The notes beneath the pieces were generated by a model. It was not told the DNA's origin, searched no databases, and saw nothing but the letters and a program-made list of their open reading frames with translations. 46,041 nucleotides of DNA from Scatomorpha gallistercoris (GTDB taxonomy: Bacteria > Bacillota > Clostridia > Oscillospirales > Oscillospiraceae): positions 1-46,041 of the forward strand of contig DVFX01000123.1 of NCBI GenBank assembly GCA_018713005.1, in the 5' to 3' direction. Positions 30,576-38,492 of this stretch are shown here, piece by piece; within the stretch, counting starts at the first letter, position 1, and every line of letters starts with the position of its first letter. The translations under genes were made by a program, and so were the position numbers.

Positions 30576-31958
30576 ATGGACAAGCGCCGGGACATGACCG
30601 TTGGCTCGGAGTGGAAGGAGCTGCTGCTCTTTTCGCTGCCGATAATGGCCGGGCAGTTCTTGCAGCAGCTCTACAACACGGTGGACAGCATTGTCGTCAG
30701 CCATTACGGCGGCGCGACGCAGGAGATAAGCGACGCCATGTTCGCCGCCGTGGGCTCATGCACCTCGCTCATCTTCCTGCTGCTGGCTATTTCTCTGGGC
30801 CTGTCCAATGGCGGCGGCGTCCTTGTTGCGCAGCTCTACGGCGCACGGCGCGAGACGGAGCTCCGCCGCGCGGCCAGTACACTGCTTATAACGCAGACAG
30901 TACTCGGCGCTGCGCTGGCCGTTTTTGGCAGCGTAGGCGCGCAGCTGCTGGTCGTGGGCCTGATGCGGGTGACGGATGAGGCCACGCGCGGCTATGCAAT
31001 CGAGTACTTCGCAATTTACGCGGTGGGGCTTGTGTTCCAATATGTATACAACGCCGTGGCGGGCATTCTCCGCGCGGTGGGAGACTCCAAGGCCAGCATG
31101 TACTTCCTGATTGTCTCCGCCGTGCTCAACACAATACTCGACCTCTGGTTTGTCATCAGCTTCGGTTGGGGCGTCGTGGGTGTCGCGGTGGCGACGGTCG
31201 TGGCCCAGGCGGTCTGCGCGGCGTTCAGCATCTTCTACATGTTCCGGCGTTATCCCGTTTTCCGCTTCAAGCGCAGAGAGTTCGTGTTCGACGTGGGCAA
31301 GTTCAAGCTCTGCCTCAAGCTGGGCATACCGGCCATCATACAGCAGGCCGTGGTCTCTCTGGGGAATGTGTTCATACAGCGCCTGGTCAACAGTTTCGGC
31401 CAGGTGACGATGAGCGCTTTCAACGCGGGCAACCGCATGGAGAGCTACGCCACCATACCCATCTTCGGCATGAACAGCGCCGCGGCCAGCTTTACCGGCC
31501 AGAACGTCGGCGCGGAGAAATACGACCGCGTGAAGCGCGGCTGGGTGGCCAGTACGGCCATGAGCTGCGGCATGAGCGTCGTTATCTCCATACTGCTGTA
31601 CATCCTCGCGCCGGACTTCGCCAGGCTCTTCAACCTGAGCGGCGAAGCGCTCTCGCAGGCGGTGGAGTACCAGCGGTGGATGAGCTACTTCGTCATCCTC
31701 TTCGCGGCCTACATGCCGACGAGCGGCCTGCTGCAGGGCGCGGGCGACGTCGTTTGGACAAGCATGAACAGCTTCGCCACGCTCACAACGCGCGTCGTCG
31801 TCGCCTACCTGATGGTCTACTCATTCGACGTCGGCTACGCCGCCTGCTGGCTGAACATCCCCTTCGGCTGGGGCCTCGGCGTGCTCCTGAGTGTGCCGCG
31901 CTATTTCTCCGGCCTCTGGAAAAACAAGCGCGTCGTGGGCGACGTGCTTGCCGAGTGA
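30576..31958 (+). CDS. MATE-family efflux transporter
   Basis: The 460 residues have twelve hydrophobic segments and the MATE pattern: LPIMAGQFLQQLYNTVDSIV, GGGVLVAQLYGARRE, VGDSKASMYFLIVSAVLN and GMNSAAASFTGQNVGAEKYD. Such transporters export cationic compounds with Na+ or H+ antiport. ATG 30576 follows GGGAGG. Twelve bases separate it from the HD-domain gene. Substrate unknown. Confidence 0.94.
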   Translation: MDKRRDMTVGSEWKELLLFSLPIMAGQFLQQLYNTVDSIVVSHYGGATQEISDAMFAAVGSCTSLIFLLLAISLGLSNGGGVLVAQLYGARRETELRRAASTLLITQTVLGAALAVFGSVGAQLLVVGLMRVTDEATRGYAIEYFAIYAVGLVFQYVYNAVAGILRAVGDSKASMYFLIVSAVLNTILDLWFVISFGWGVVGVAVATVVAQAVCAAFSIFYMFRRYPVFRFKRREFVFDVGKFKLCLKLGIPAIIQQAVVSLGNVFIQRLVNSFGQVTMSAFNAGNRMESYATIPIFGMNSAAASFTGQNVGAEKYDRVKRGWVASTAMSCGMSVVISILLYILAPDFARLFNLSGEALSQAVEYQRWMSYFVILFAAYMPTSGLLQGAGDVVWTSMNSFATLTTRVVVAYLMVYSFDVGYAACWLNIPFGWGLGVLLSVPRYFSGLWKNKRVVGDVLAE

Positions 31959-31970
31959 GAGGAGGACTGC

Positions 31971-32570
31971 ATGAGCGACTTTTTCGCACTTATAAGCCGT
32001 ATGCGCTACATTTCCCGCTGGGGGCTGATGCGCTCTAGTATACCTGAGAACGTCCAGGAGCACAGCCACATGGTCGCCGTGCTGGCCCACGCCCTCGGCG
32101 TGATACGCCGGGACGTGTTCCGTGAGAGCTGCGACACCGGTACGCTGGTTTGCGCCGCGCTCTACCACGACGCGCCCGAGATTCTCACCGGCGACATGCC
32201 CACGCCCATTAAATACCACAGCGCCGAGATAACCGACGCTTATCACGAGGTGGAGCGCGTGGCGTCGGATAAGCTGGTAAACATGCTGCCGGTGGGGCTG
32301 CAAAACGAATTCTCCCCTTTGATAAGCGGTGAAGTGGGGGACAACCTGAAACCCCTGCTGAAATGTGCCGACCGCCTGAGCGCGTATATAAAGTGCGTAG
32401 AGGAGCGCAAGGCGGGCAACTTGGAGTTCCTCTCCGCCGAGCGCCAGACCCTGGAGCGAATAAAGTCCATGGGCCTCAAAGAGGCGGACTATTTCCTTGA
32501 AAACTTTATGCCGGCCTTCGAGAAGAACCTCGATGAGCTTGGCACCATGTCTGAGGAGGACGGAAAATGA
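31971..32570 (+). CDS. HD-domain hydrolase (YfbR-like 5'-nucleotidase)
   Basis: The 199 residues carry the HD metal motif: ENVQEHSHMVAVLAH, CAALYHDAPEILTGDMPTPI and a later Asp (KCADRLSAYIK). YfbR-type enzymes dephosphorylate deoxynucleoside monophosphates. The start has GAGAGGAGG upstream. The end overlaps the ACT-protein gene by four bases. Exact substrate is inferred from family only. Confidence 0.9.
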   Translation: MSDFFALISRMRYISRWGLMRSSIPENVQEHSHMVAVLAHALGVIRRDVFRESCDTGTLVCAALYHDAPEILTGDMPTPIKYHSAEITDAYHEVERVASDKLVNMLPVGLQNEFSPLISGEVGDNLKPLLKCADRLSAYIKCVEERKAGNLEFLSAERQTLERIKSMGLKEADYFLENFMPAFEKNLDELGTMSEEDGK

Positions 32571-32836
32571 AAGCAATAGTCACAGTCATAGGCAAGGACC
32601 GCGTGGGCATCATCGCCCTCGTCAGCCAGCTGCTCGCCGAGCGCGGCGTCAACGTGCTGGACATCAGCCAGACGGTGCTGCAGGATTACTTCACCATGAT
32701 AATGCTCGTCGACGCCTCTCAGTGCACCGAGCCCTTCGCCAACCTGGCCGGAGAGCTTGCCGGTGAGGGCGAGAGCCACGGACTGCAGATACGCATCCAG
32801 CGCGAGGACATCTTCAACGCGATGCACAGAATCTGA
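32567..32836 (+). CDS. ACT-domain protein (UPF0237)
   Basis: The 89 residues form one ACT domain (KAIVTVIGKDRVGIIALVSQ, then GVNVLDISQTVLQDYFTMIM). ACT domains bind small molecules, usually amino acids, to regulate partners. UPF0237 genes are often next to UPF0210 genes; here the partner follows after a 386-bp structured spacer. Function is unknown, but a regulatory subunit role is likely. Confidence 0.93.
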   Translation: MKAIVTVIGKDRVGIIALVSQLLAERGVNVLDISQTVLQDYFTMIMLVDASQCTEPFANLAGELAGEGESHGLQIRIQREDIFNAMHRI

Positions 32837-32837
32837 G

Positions 32838-33123
32838 TCTAGGGGGAACCGGTTCCCCCTAGATACGCGGCATAAATGCCGCGATACCCCCTCTCCGCGC
32901 ACAGCGCGGAGGTTGCGCCTCAAAGGCGCAAGCTATGGTATCGCGCCGGGGCAAAGCCCCGCCGCGATGAATTGCGTTCAGGAGCACCGTTTGGGGGAAA
33001 CCCCTTGATAGGGTTTCCCCCAAACCCCCTTCCTGATCTTCATCAATCATCAGGGAATTTCGCTTGCTGCGGCGAGCGACCAAGGGCGCTGCCCTTGGAA
33101 CCCGCAAACTTTTGAAAAAGTTT
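32838..33123. repeat. Dense array of perfect hairpins in an intergenic region
   Basis: This gene-free stretch holds at least nine inverted repeats in a row: a perfect 26-bp palindrome (32838-32863), 32867-32882, a three-way-junction-like unit closed by GCGATACC/GGTATCGC (32881-32888 and 32937-32944) with inner hairpins 32894-32910 and 32913-32931, then 32947-32961, a perfect 14-bp stem (32990-33003 with 33011-33024), 33032-33054, 33080-33098 and 33106-33123. The stems are separated by few unpaired bases. It could be a structured RNA, a composite repeat element or a nuclease-processed spacer. Confidence 0.8.
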
Positions 33124-33140
33124 GATCAAAACTTCAACTT

Positions 33141-33208
33141 ACGCCGCGGGCGGGAACGTTGGCTGCGCTTAAACGTCCGTGCGCGACATTGTCGGCGGCG
33201 ACACGCCG
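33141..33208. repeat. Dispersed repeat, copy A
   Basis: The right part (33174-33208) matches 40891-40925 at 31 of 35 positions, and similarity extends to the left. It lies just upstream of the UPF0210 start. Confidence 0.75.
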
Positions 33209-33222
33209 CGTGGAGGTAACAC

Positions 33223-34581
33223 ATGATAAACCGCGGAGAGATACTCGAGACCATCGAGATGATAGACCAGCAGCACCTTGACGTGCGCACGGTCACTATG
33301 GGCATCTCGCTTTTGGACTGCTGCGACAGCGACCCGAAGGCGGCCTGCCGCAAGATATACGACAAGATAACCACGAGCGCGAAGGACCTGGTGCGCGTGG
33401 GCGAGGAGATAGAGGCCGAGTTCGGCATCCCCATCGTCAACAAGCGCATCTCCGTCACGCCCATCGCGCTGGTCGCGGGCGCGAGCGAATGCGAGGACTA
33501 CTTCTGCTTCGCCGAGGCGCTGGACAACGCCAGGCGCGAGACGGGCGTCAACTTCGTCGGAGGCTTTTCCGCCCTGGTGCAGAAAGGCATGACCCCCGCA
33601 GACGAGAAGCTCATCCGCTCCATACCCCGCGCCCTGGCTGAGACCGAGCTTGTGTGTTCCAGTGTGAACGTCGGCTCTACGAAGGCGGGCATCAACATGG
33701 ACGCCGTCTCGCTCATGGGCCGCGTTATCAAGGAGACCGCCGAGCTGACCGCCGCCCAGGGCGGCTTCGGCTGCGCCAAGCTCGTCGTGTTCTGCAACGC
33801 CGTGGAGGACAACCCCTTCATGGCCGGAGCCTTCCACGGCGTCAGCGAGCCGGACCGCGTCATAAACGTCGGCGTCTCCGGGCCCGGCGTGGTCCACCAC
33901 GCGCTCAAGGCCGTGCGCGGCGCGGACTTCGGCGTCGTGGCCGAAACCATCAAAAAGACCGCCTTCCGCGTCACTCGCATGGGCCAGCTGGTGGCCCAGG
34001 AGGCGTCCAGGCGGCTCGGCGTACCCTTCGGCATCGTCGACCTGTCCCTCGCGCCGACCCCCGCCGTAGGCGACAGCGTAGCGCGCATACTAGAGGAGAT
34101 GGGCCTCGAGGTCTGCGGCACCCACGGCACGACGGCGGCGCTCGCGCTGCTGAACGACGCGGTCAAGAAGGGCGGCGTCATGGCCAGCTCCAGCGTGGGC
34201 GGGCTCTCCGGCGCATTCATACCTGTCAGCGAGGACGAGGGCATGATAGCCGCCGCCCAGAGCGGCACGCTCACGCTCGACAAGCTCGAGGCCATGACCT
34301 GTGTGTGCTCCGTCGGCCTCGACATGATAGCCGTGCCGGGCTCCACCAGCGCCGAGACCGTCAGCGCCATAATCGCCGACGAGGCGGCCATCGGCATGAT
34401 AAACCAAAAGACCACGGCTGTCCGCATCATCCCCGCCCCCGGCATGGATGTGGGCGACACGGTGGAGTTCGGCGGCCTGCTGGGCAGCGCGCCCGTCATG
34501 CCGGTGCACACCGAGTCGAGCTACGACTTCATCCACCGCGGCGGACGCATCCCGGCGCCCATCCACTCGCTGAAGAACTGA
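33223..34581 (+). CDS. UPF0210 (PFL/DUF711) family protein
   Basis: The 452 residues contain family blocks ILETIEMIDQQHLDVRTVTM, VNKRISVTPIALVAG, VNFVGGFSALVQKG, GSTKAGINMDAV and the C-terminal HRGGRIPAPIHSLKN. The structure is reported to be related to the glycyl radical enzyme barrel, but no glycyl radical motif is seen and the reaction is unknown. GGAGGT precedes ATG 33223. The genomic link with the ACT protein suggests a regulated enzyme. Confidence 0.95.
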   Translation: MINRGEILETIEMIDQQHLDVRTVTMGISLLDCCDSDPKAACRKIYDKITTSAKDLVRVGEEIEAEFGIPIVNKRISVTPIALVAGASECEDYFCFAEALDNARRETGVNFVGGFSALVQKGMTPADEKLIRSIPRALAETELVCSSVNVGSTKAGINMDAVSLMGRVIKETAELTAAQGGFGCAKLVVFCNAVEDNPFMAGAFHGVSEPDRVINVGVSGPGVVHHALKAVRGADFGVVAETIKKTAFRVTRMGQLVAQEASRRLGVPFGIVDLSLAPTPAVGDSVARILEEMGLEVCGTHGTTAALALLNDAVKKGGVMASSSVGGLSGAFIPVSEDEGMIAAAQSGTLTLDKLEAMTCVCSVGLDMIAVPGSTSAETVSAIIADEAAIGMINQKTTAVRIIPAPGMDVGDTVEFGGLLGSAPVMPVHTESSYDFIHRGGRIPAPIHSLKN

Positions 34582-34589
34582 GGTGCTCT

Positions 34590-34793
34590 GTGGAAAAGGC
34601 CAAGATGGACAGAATTTCGGAGCTCACCGCCTTATCCAGGCAGCGCGAGCTGACCGAGGAGGAGCAGGCCGAGCGCAAGGCCCTGCGTGAGGAGTACCTT
34701 GCCGACTGGCGGCGCGGCACGCTGGACGTGCTGGAGAACACCTACGTGGTGGGGCCGGACGGGAAGAAGCGCAAGCTGCAAAAGAAGCAGTAA
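34590..34793 (+). CDS. DUF896 small cytoplasmic protein
   Basis: The 67-residue protein (GTG 34590, GAGGTG before it) shows DRISELTALSRQRELTEEEQ, AERKALREEYL and the end VVGPDGKKRKLQKK. It forms a charged helical hairpin of the YnzC/DUF896 kind; in Bacillus the relative is SOS-linked by location, but no function is proven. It follows UPF0210 by eight bases in one operon. Confidence 0.92.
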   Translation: MEKAKMDRISELTALSRQRELTEEEQAERKALREEYLADWRRGTLDVLENTYVVGPDGKKRKLQKKQ

Positions 34794-34806
34794 AAGCAAC
34801 AGATGA

Positions 34807-34836
34807 GGGCTCCGGCATTTCTGCCGGAGCCCTTTT
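34807..34836 (+). terminator. Terminator of the UPF0210-DUF896 operon
   Basis: An 11-bp perfect stem (34807-34817 with 34822-34832) and TTTT. Confidence 0.9.
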
Positions 34837-34877
34837 GGTTTGCACAAGCGCCTGTTTATAACACGGCGTTCGGCGGT

Positions 34878-36032
34878 TCACTTACCTATGCGGCTGTAAA
34901 CTATCATGTCGGCGATGGCGTTGATGTCGGCGTCGGTCAGCTCGACTCCGTACTCGAGGCCGAAAATGTGCTCGGCGAAGAAGGAGTTCTCGAGATAGAC
35001 ATAGACGTACGCGCTCTCGCCGTTGGAGGAGATGGTGACCTCGGTGCCGTCCTGCGTCTTGTAGAGACGGGTCGTGAAGGTGGTCAGGTCGTCCTCGGCG
35101 CTCACGACGTCGGCGCCGCTCGAGAGGGTGCCGTACATGGAGTTGTAGCCGTAGCAGAGCACACGCTCACCGGTGGAGAGCAGGTCGAAGTAGTAGCTCA
35201 CGCAGAAGGTGCCGTCGTCGTACCAGTAGACCTTGTCGAAGCCGACGGGGGTCTTGGCGAAAATGTTGTCGGAGCCGGCAAACTCGGCGGTCAGCTCGGC
35301 TAGGCCCTCGTTGGTATAGAAGCCTTCGCCGGTGATGCCGGTGGTGTCGGAGCTCCAGGCGGAGCTGGTGTCGCTGAGCAGGTCGAGGTCATACTTGGCT
35401 GCGATCTCCTCGAGCTTCGCGGCCATCGTCGCGTCCTTCACGCCGTAACGCCAGGCGTAGTCGCCGTAGGAATCGGGGATCGACATGCGCTCGGCCCATT
35501 CGTTCAGGACTTCCACGGTCTCCTGGGAGATGGCGCGTGTCTCGATGAGTGTCCACTCACCGTCGCGCATGTCGTAGAGTTCGGCGGTGTAGGTGCCGTC
35601 GCCGTTGTCGGTAATGACCGCGTTTTCGTATTCCTTGACCACGTCGGGCGGGGCGTAATTGGCCGAGATGTACTCGTTGCTCCAGTCCGACCACTCGTTC
35701 CAGGCGTCGCGGCTGTTGTCAACGCGCTCGGATATGCTCGGGTCCAGGCCCTCGGGCACGGCCTGAGGCTTGGTCAGTGATATGTAGTCGCTGTCTGGGA
35801 TGAGCAGGGCGCGCATGCCGAAGAGGTCGGCGGCATAGGCCGCGGCCGCCAGGGCGAGCATGAGCACGACCACCACGGCCAGCACCAGGATGCGGCGCGG
35901 AGCGTGGGACCTTGCCTTGTCGTCGTTGCGTGTAGTCATTTCAAGTACCTCCGTCAAAAGGTCGCCGGAGGCGTGCAGATGTGAAAAAGTCCTGCAAAAC
36001 CGGTCTCTATCCATTTCATCGCGCTTTATCAC
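34878..36032 (-). CDS. Probable transmembrane anti-sigma factor
   Basis: The 384-residue protein starts at GTG 36032, one base after the sigma-factor stop. Its N-terminal 47 residues (RTFSHLHASGDLLTEVLEMT) are cytoplasmic and typical of clostridial anti-sigma-like proteins; one membrane helix (ILVLAVVVVLMLALAAAAYA) follows. The extracellular part of about 310 residues is acidic and rich in Tyr and Asp, with DNGDGTYTAELYDM; it may sense envelope signals. No ZAS zinc motif is seen. Function is inferred from position. Confidence 0.75.
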   Translation of the reverse strand: MIKRDEMDRDRFCRTFSHLHASGDLLTEVLEMTTRNDDKARSHAPRRILVLAVVVVLMLALAAAAYAADLFGMRALLIPDSDYISLTKPQAVPEGLDPSISERVDNSRDAWNEWSDWSNEYISANYAPPDVVKEYENAVITDNGDGTYTAELYDMRDGEWTLIETRAISQETVEVLNEWAERMSIPDSYGDYAWRYGVKDATMAAKLEEIAAKYDLDLLSDTSSAWSSDTTGITGEGFYTNEGLAELTAEFAGSDNIFAKTPVGFDKVYWYDDGTFCVSYYFDLLSTGERVLCYGYNSMYGTLSSGADVVSAEDDLTTFTTRLYKTQDGTEVTISSNGESAYVYVYLENSFFAEHIFGLEYGVELTDADINAIADMIVYSRIGK

Positions 36033-36033
36033 G

Positions 36034-36507
36034 TCATTCCACCTCCGTAATAAGTGTACGCAGCTTCGCTCTCGCCCGGGCGAGGCGGGTGCTCACGGTG
36101 TTGACCGGGACGCCCAGCATGGAGGCTATCTCCGACGTGGAGTAGCCCTCATAATAATAGAGGACGACGACTATGCGGTACTTGCGCTCGAGCTGCATTA
36201 CCGCGAGGAATAGGTCGTGATCCTCTTCGTGCTCAAAGCCCAGAGTCTGGGCGTAGTCCTCCAGCGACTCCGTCTTTCTCCACGGCGCGCGAAAGACTTT
36301 CTTGCACTGATTGACCGTGACGCGGATCAGCCAGTTCTTTACATGGGAGTATGACTCGAACTCCTTGTCCGTTTTGTACAGCTGTATCAGCACGTCCTGG
36401 GTCACATCCTCGGCATCAGCACGGTTTTTCAGGGCACTGAACGCCACGGCGTATATCGTGTCTATGTATCTGGCCGCCAGGGCCTCAAATTGTACGTCTG
36501 ATAACAT
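36034..36507 (-). CDS. ECF-family RNA polymerase sigma factor
   Basis: The 157 residues have region 2 (DTIYAVAFSALKNRADAEDV then TQDVLIQLYK) and region 4 (VVVLYYYEGYSTSEIASMLG then VNTVSTRLARARAKL). ATG 36507 has AAGGAG seven bases upstream and gives MLSDVQFEALAARY; the longer frame to 36567 is not needed. It is coupled to the downstream membrane protein, the standard sigma/anti-sigma arrangement. Confidence 0.95.
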   Translation of the reverse strand: MLSDVQFEALAARYIDTIYAVAFSALKNRADAEDVTQDVLIQLYKTDKEFESYSHVKNWLIRVTVNQCKKVFRAPWRKTESLEDYAQTLGFEHEEDHDLFLAVMQLERKYRIVVVLYYYEGYSTSEIASMLGVPVNTVSTRLARARAKLRTLITEVE

Positions 36508-36668
36508 AGGCCGCTCCTTGAAAAGCTTTTCACTTATAATATCCGCGACGACGGCAAAATCTTTCACAGCACGGCAATTTTTTGCCGTATGCCCCTTTCT
36601 TAGCTTGATTGTACCAGATGCCGGACGCCGGCGCGACCCCTTTGCTGCGCCGGGTAATAAAGGCGCAA

Positions 36669-36700
36669 ACAGGGCGTGCCCTGAATTGGGCGCGCCCTGT
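36669..36700 (-). terminator. Terminator-like hairpin after the XRE trio
   Basis: Arms 36669-36681 and 36688-36700 (one G-U), followed by a weak U-stretch on the minus strand. It separates the XRE genes from the sigma operon. Confidence 0.6.
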
Positions 36701-36713
36701 TGATATCATTTTA

Positions 36714-36946
36714 TCACCAGTCCAGATCATCAAAAATTGGGCCGTCAAAAATTCGCGCAGACTTATTTCCAGTCCGTCGCAGATCTTCTGTATCGACACC
36801 ACGCCGGGATTTTTGCTTTTCGTGTTGAGCATACTGTAGATAGTTGGCGGCGCAACGCCGCAGCGATTTGCCAGCGCATTTATCGCCATATCACGCTCTG
36901 CACACAGCGCCTGTATCCTGCGCGAGACCGCCTCTTTTGCGTTCAT
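36714..36946 (-). pseudogene. XRE regulator with a frameshifted C-terminus
   Basis: From ATG 36946 the sequence MNAKEAVSRRIQALCAERD is almost identical to the 37307-37549 protein through CDGLEISLREF. Then a run of five T (36751-36747 on the minus strand) breaks the frame: with one extra T the tail would read FFDGPIFDDLDW and stop at 36714-36716, matching the paralogue's FFDDPVFDDLEPVIK. Without it, translation runs on to 36530. The HTH is intact, so the protein may still bind DNA. The start overlaps the previous stop by four bases. Confidence 0.8.
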
Positions 36947-37299
36947 TCGTCTGTGCTGTCGCTGAGCTTGAGCCGGCGCATGGAGGTTTTCATCGCCATA
37001 ACTATGTCGGTTATGAGCTTGACTTCCGCCTCGCTGCAATCTGCAACCAGTTCGCCGAGCCAGTTGTTGAGCAGCGGGCGGGACTGCCGCACCTCCATGC
37101 AGAGCAGCTCGTCCGCCGTACAGCCGAGCGCGTTAATGATGTCCACCAGCGTTTGAAGGCTGGGTATGCTGTTCCCGGTTTCAATGTGGCTGATGTGCGT
37201 CACGCCGACTCCCGCCGCTTCGGCGAGCTTTTCCTGCGTCATTTTCCGCTCGAGCCGCACGGCGCGAATCCGCGAGCCGAGAAATTTGTAGTTGAACAT
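36943..37299 (-). CDS. XRE-family HTH regulator
   Basis: The 118-residue protein has the HTH at residues 10-65 (IRAVRLERKMTQEKLAEAAG then VTHISHIETGNSIPSLQTLV) and a C-terminal helical part (GELVADCSEAEVKLITDIVM). AGGTGA precedes ATG 37299. It lies between two paralogous shorter XRE genes, which differ from it, so the trio has two types of regulator. Confidence 0.92.
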   Translation of the reverse strand: MFNYKFLGSRIRAVRLERKMTQEKLAEAAGVGVTHISHIETGNSIPSLQTLVDIINALGCTADELLCMEVRQSRPLLNNWLGELVADCSEAEVKLITDIVMAMKTSMRRLKLSDSTDE

Positions 37300-37306
37300 G
37301 CTTCAC

Positions 37307-37549
37307 CTACTTTATCACCGGTTCCAAGTCATCGAAAACCGGGTCGTCGAAGAACTCGCGCAGGCTTATCTCCAGGCCGTCACACAGCTTCTGTATTGAC
37401 ACGACGCCGGGGTTTTGGCTTTTCTCGCCCAGCATGCTGTAAATGGTCGACGGTGCGACGCCGCAGCGGTTGGCGAGCGCGTTTATCGCCATGTCCCGTT
37501 CGGCGCACAGCGCCTGTATTCTTCGTGAAACCGCCTCCTTCGCGGTCAT
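37307..37549 (-). CDS. XRE-family HTH regulator, paralogue of 36714 and 6687
   Basis: The 80 residues (MTAKEAVSRRIQALCAERD, GVAPSTIYSML, LCDGLEISLREFF, ending DLEPVIK) form a complete member of the small XRE family. ATG 37549 is favoured over the longer frame to 37687, which would run through the operator. It opens the minus-strand trio and is divergent from the small protein at 37686. Confidence 0.9.
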   Translation of the reverse strand: MTAKEAVSRRIQALCAERDMAINALANRCGVAPSTIYSMLGEKSQNPGVVSIQKLCDGLEISLREFFDDPVFDDLEPVIK

Positions 37550-37598
37550 ATACCACACCACCCTCACTAGATGCATTTTTGTATCTAGTTTGATAGTG

Positions 37599-37670
37599 TT
37601 TGCGATATATCGCGTGGGATATATCGCAAATCGAGTTTTTGTGCTATAATTATGTGGGATATATCGCAAA
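37599..37670. promoter_or_regulatory. Operator cluster between XRE trio and small gene
   Basis: Three copies of GATATATCGCAAA or its complement: 37599-37611 (reverse), 37618-37630 and 37658-37670. The last two, with flanking GTGG, are exactly 40 bp apart. GCGATATATCGC at 37602-37613 is a perfect palindrome. A TATAAT (37645-37650) for the plus strand lies between copies two and three, with a poor -35. The layout suggests looping or cooperative control by an XRE protein. Confidence 0.85.
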
Positions 37671-37685
37671 AAGGAGGTGCTACAC

Positions 37686-37844
37686 ATGCCGGACTATGAA
37701 AAGCTGTACGGTTATCTTTTCAACTGCATCACGGACGCACTCGCGGAGCTGGAGGCGGGAAGGGCGGAGGCGGCACGGGCCGTGCTCATTTCGGCGCAGA
37801 TGCGCGCAGAGGAGATGTACATCGAGGAAAACGGCGGCGAATAA
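37686..37844 (+). CDS. Small helical protein, family member 3
   Basis: The 52 residues run from MPDYEKLYGYLFNCITDALA to AEEMYIEENGGE and share the pattern of the proteins at 7073 and 27855. AAGGAGG precedes ATG 37686. The operator copy at 37658-37670 sits between its -10 and its ribosome site, so a bound XRE protein should block it. Function unknown. Confidence 0.87.
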   Translation: MPDYEKLYGYLFNCITDALAELEAGRAEAARAVLISAQMRAEEMYIEENGGE

Positions 37845-37855
37845 CCTATTTCACA

Positions 37856-37884
37856 TTGACAAACACGCGGGTTTGTGATATTCT
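37856..37884 (+). promoter_or_regulatory. Promoter of rpsO-pnp
   Basis: TTGACA (37856-37861), 17-bp spacer and TATTCT (37879-37884); a leader of about 85 bases precedes rpsO. Confidence 0.8.
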
Positions 37885-37975
37885 ACCGTAGCACGCCCGC
37901 GTGCCGGGTTTCGGCGGTTCCTTTCCCGCCAATACTCAGCCGCAGGGCAGGAAAAACCAGAAAGGACAGATTTCA

Positions 37976-38242
37976 ATGATTACCAAGGATCAGAAGACCG
38001 CAGTCATTTCCGCCAACGCCACCCACGAGGGCGATACCGGCTCCCCCGAGGTTCAGGTTGCCATCCTCACCGAGCGTATCCGCCAGCTCACCGAGCACCT
38101 GAAGCAGCATCCGAAGGACGACCACAGCCGTCTCGGCATGTACAAGATGGTCGGTAAGCGCCGCCGCCTGCTCGACTACCTGATGCGCAAGGACATCGAG
38201 CGTTACCGCGCTCTCATTGCCAAGCTGGGCATCCGCAAGTGA
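37976..38242 (+). CDS. rpsO: 30S ribosomal protein S15
   Basis: S15 binds 16S rRNA and nucleates the 30S platform. The 88 residues include GDTGSPEVQVAILTERI, HPKDDHSRLGMYKMVGKRRR and the end RALIAKLGIRK. AAAGGA precedes ATG 37976. It is upstream of pnp as in many bacteria, but a 370-bp structured spacer with a strong terminator lies between. Confidence 0.98.
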   Translation: MITKDQKTAVISANATHEGDTGSPEVQVAILTERIRQLTEHLKQHPKDDHSRLGMYKMVGKRRRLLDYLMRKDIERYRALIAKLGIRK

Positions 38243-38245
38243 GCT

Positions 38246-38410
38246 GTTTTTCAAAGGCCTGCCTTTGAAAAACAAAAAGCCTGCACTGCGCTGCGCGCAC
38301 GAAAGTCACATGTGACTTTCGCACACTTCGCTCCGTGAGAAGTATTTTTTCCGAGGTACACGCCCCCGGAAAAAATGATTTCAATTTATTTCTCCGCTCC
38401 GGCGGAGAAA
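38246..38410. repeat. Second hairpin array, between rpsO and pnp
   Basis: Perfect or near-perfect stems in a row: 13 bp at 38246-38258 with 38261-38273, a 22-bp palindrome at 38300-38321 (AAGTCACATGTGACTT core), 9 bp at 38345-38353 with 38367-38375 and 9 bp at 38389-38397 with 38402-38410. None has a clear U-tract. The style resembles the array at 32838. Confidence 0.75.
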
Positions 38411-38457
38411 CTCTGCGAGGCTGTGGTGCGGGAAACCGAAGGGAATGAAGGTTTATT

Positions 38458-38492
38458 TCAGGGGGACAATTTAATATGTCCCCCTGATTTTT
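38458..38492 (+). terminator. Intrinsic terminator between rpsO and pnp
   Basis: An 11-bp perfect stem (38458-38468 with 38477-38487) followed by TTTTT. It implies that pnp is partly uncoupled from rpsO; 38493-38612 shows no convincing promoter, only a TACAAT near 38592. Confidence 0.88.

Noticed and set aside
32881..32944. tRNA gene suggested by the three-way fold
   Set aside because: There is no T-loop GTTC-A consensus, D-loop or anticodon arm of the right size.
32838..33123. CRISPR array
   Set aside because: The units are palindromes of different sequence and size, not identical repeats with unique spacers.
36508..36567. Longer N-terminus for the ECF sigma factor
   Set aside because: ATG 36507 has a good AAGGAG site and matches the usual family start.
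37550..37687. N-terminal extension of the XRE regulator up to 37687
   Set aside because: It would read through the operator cluster and lacks a ribosome site; ATG 37549 gives the same start as its paralogue.
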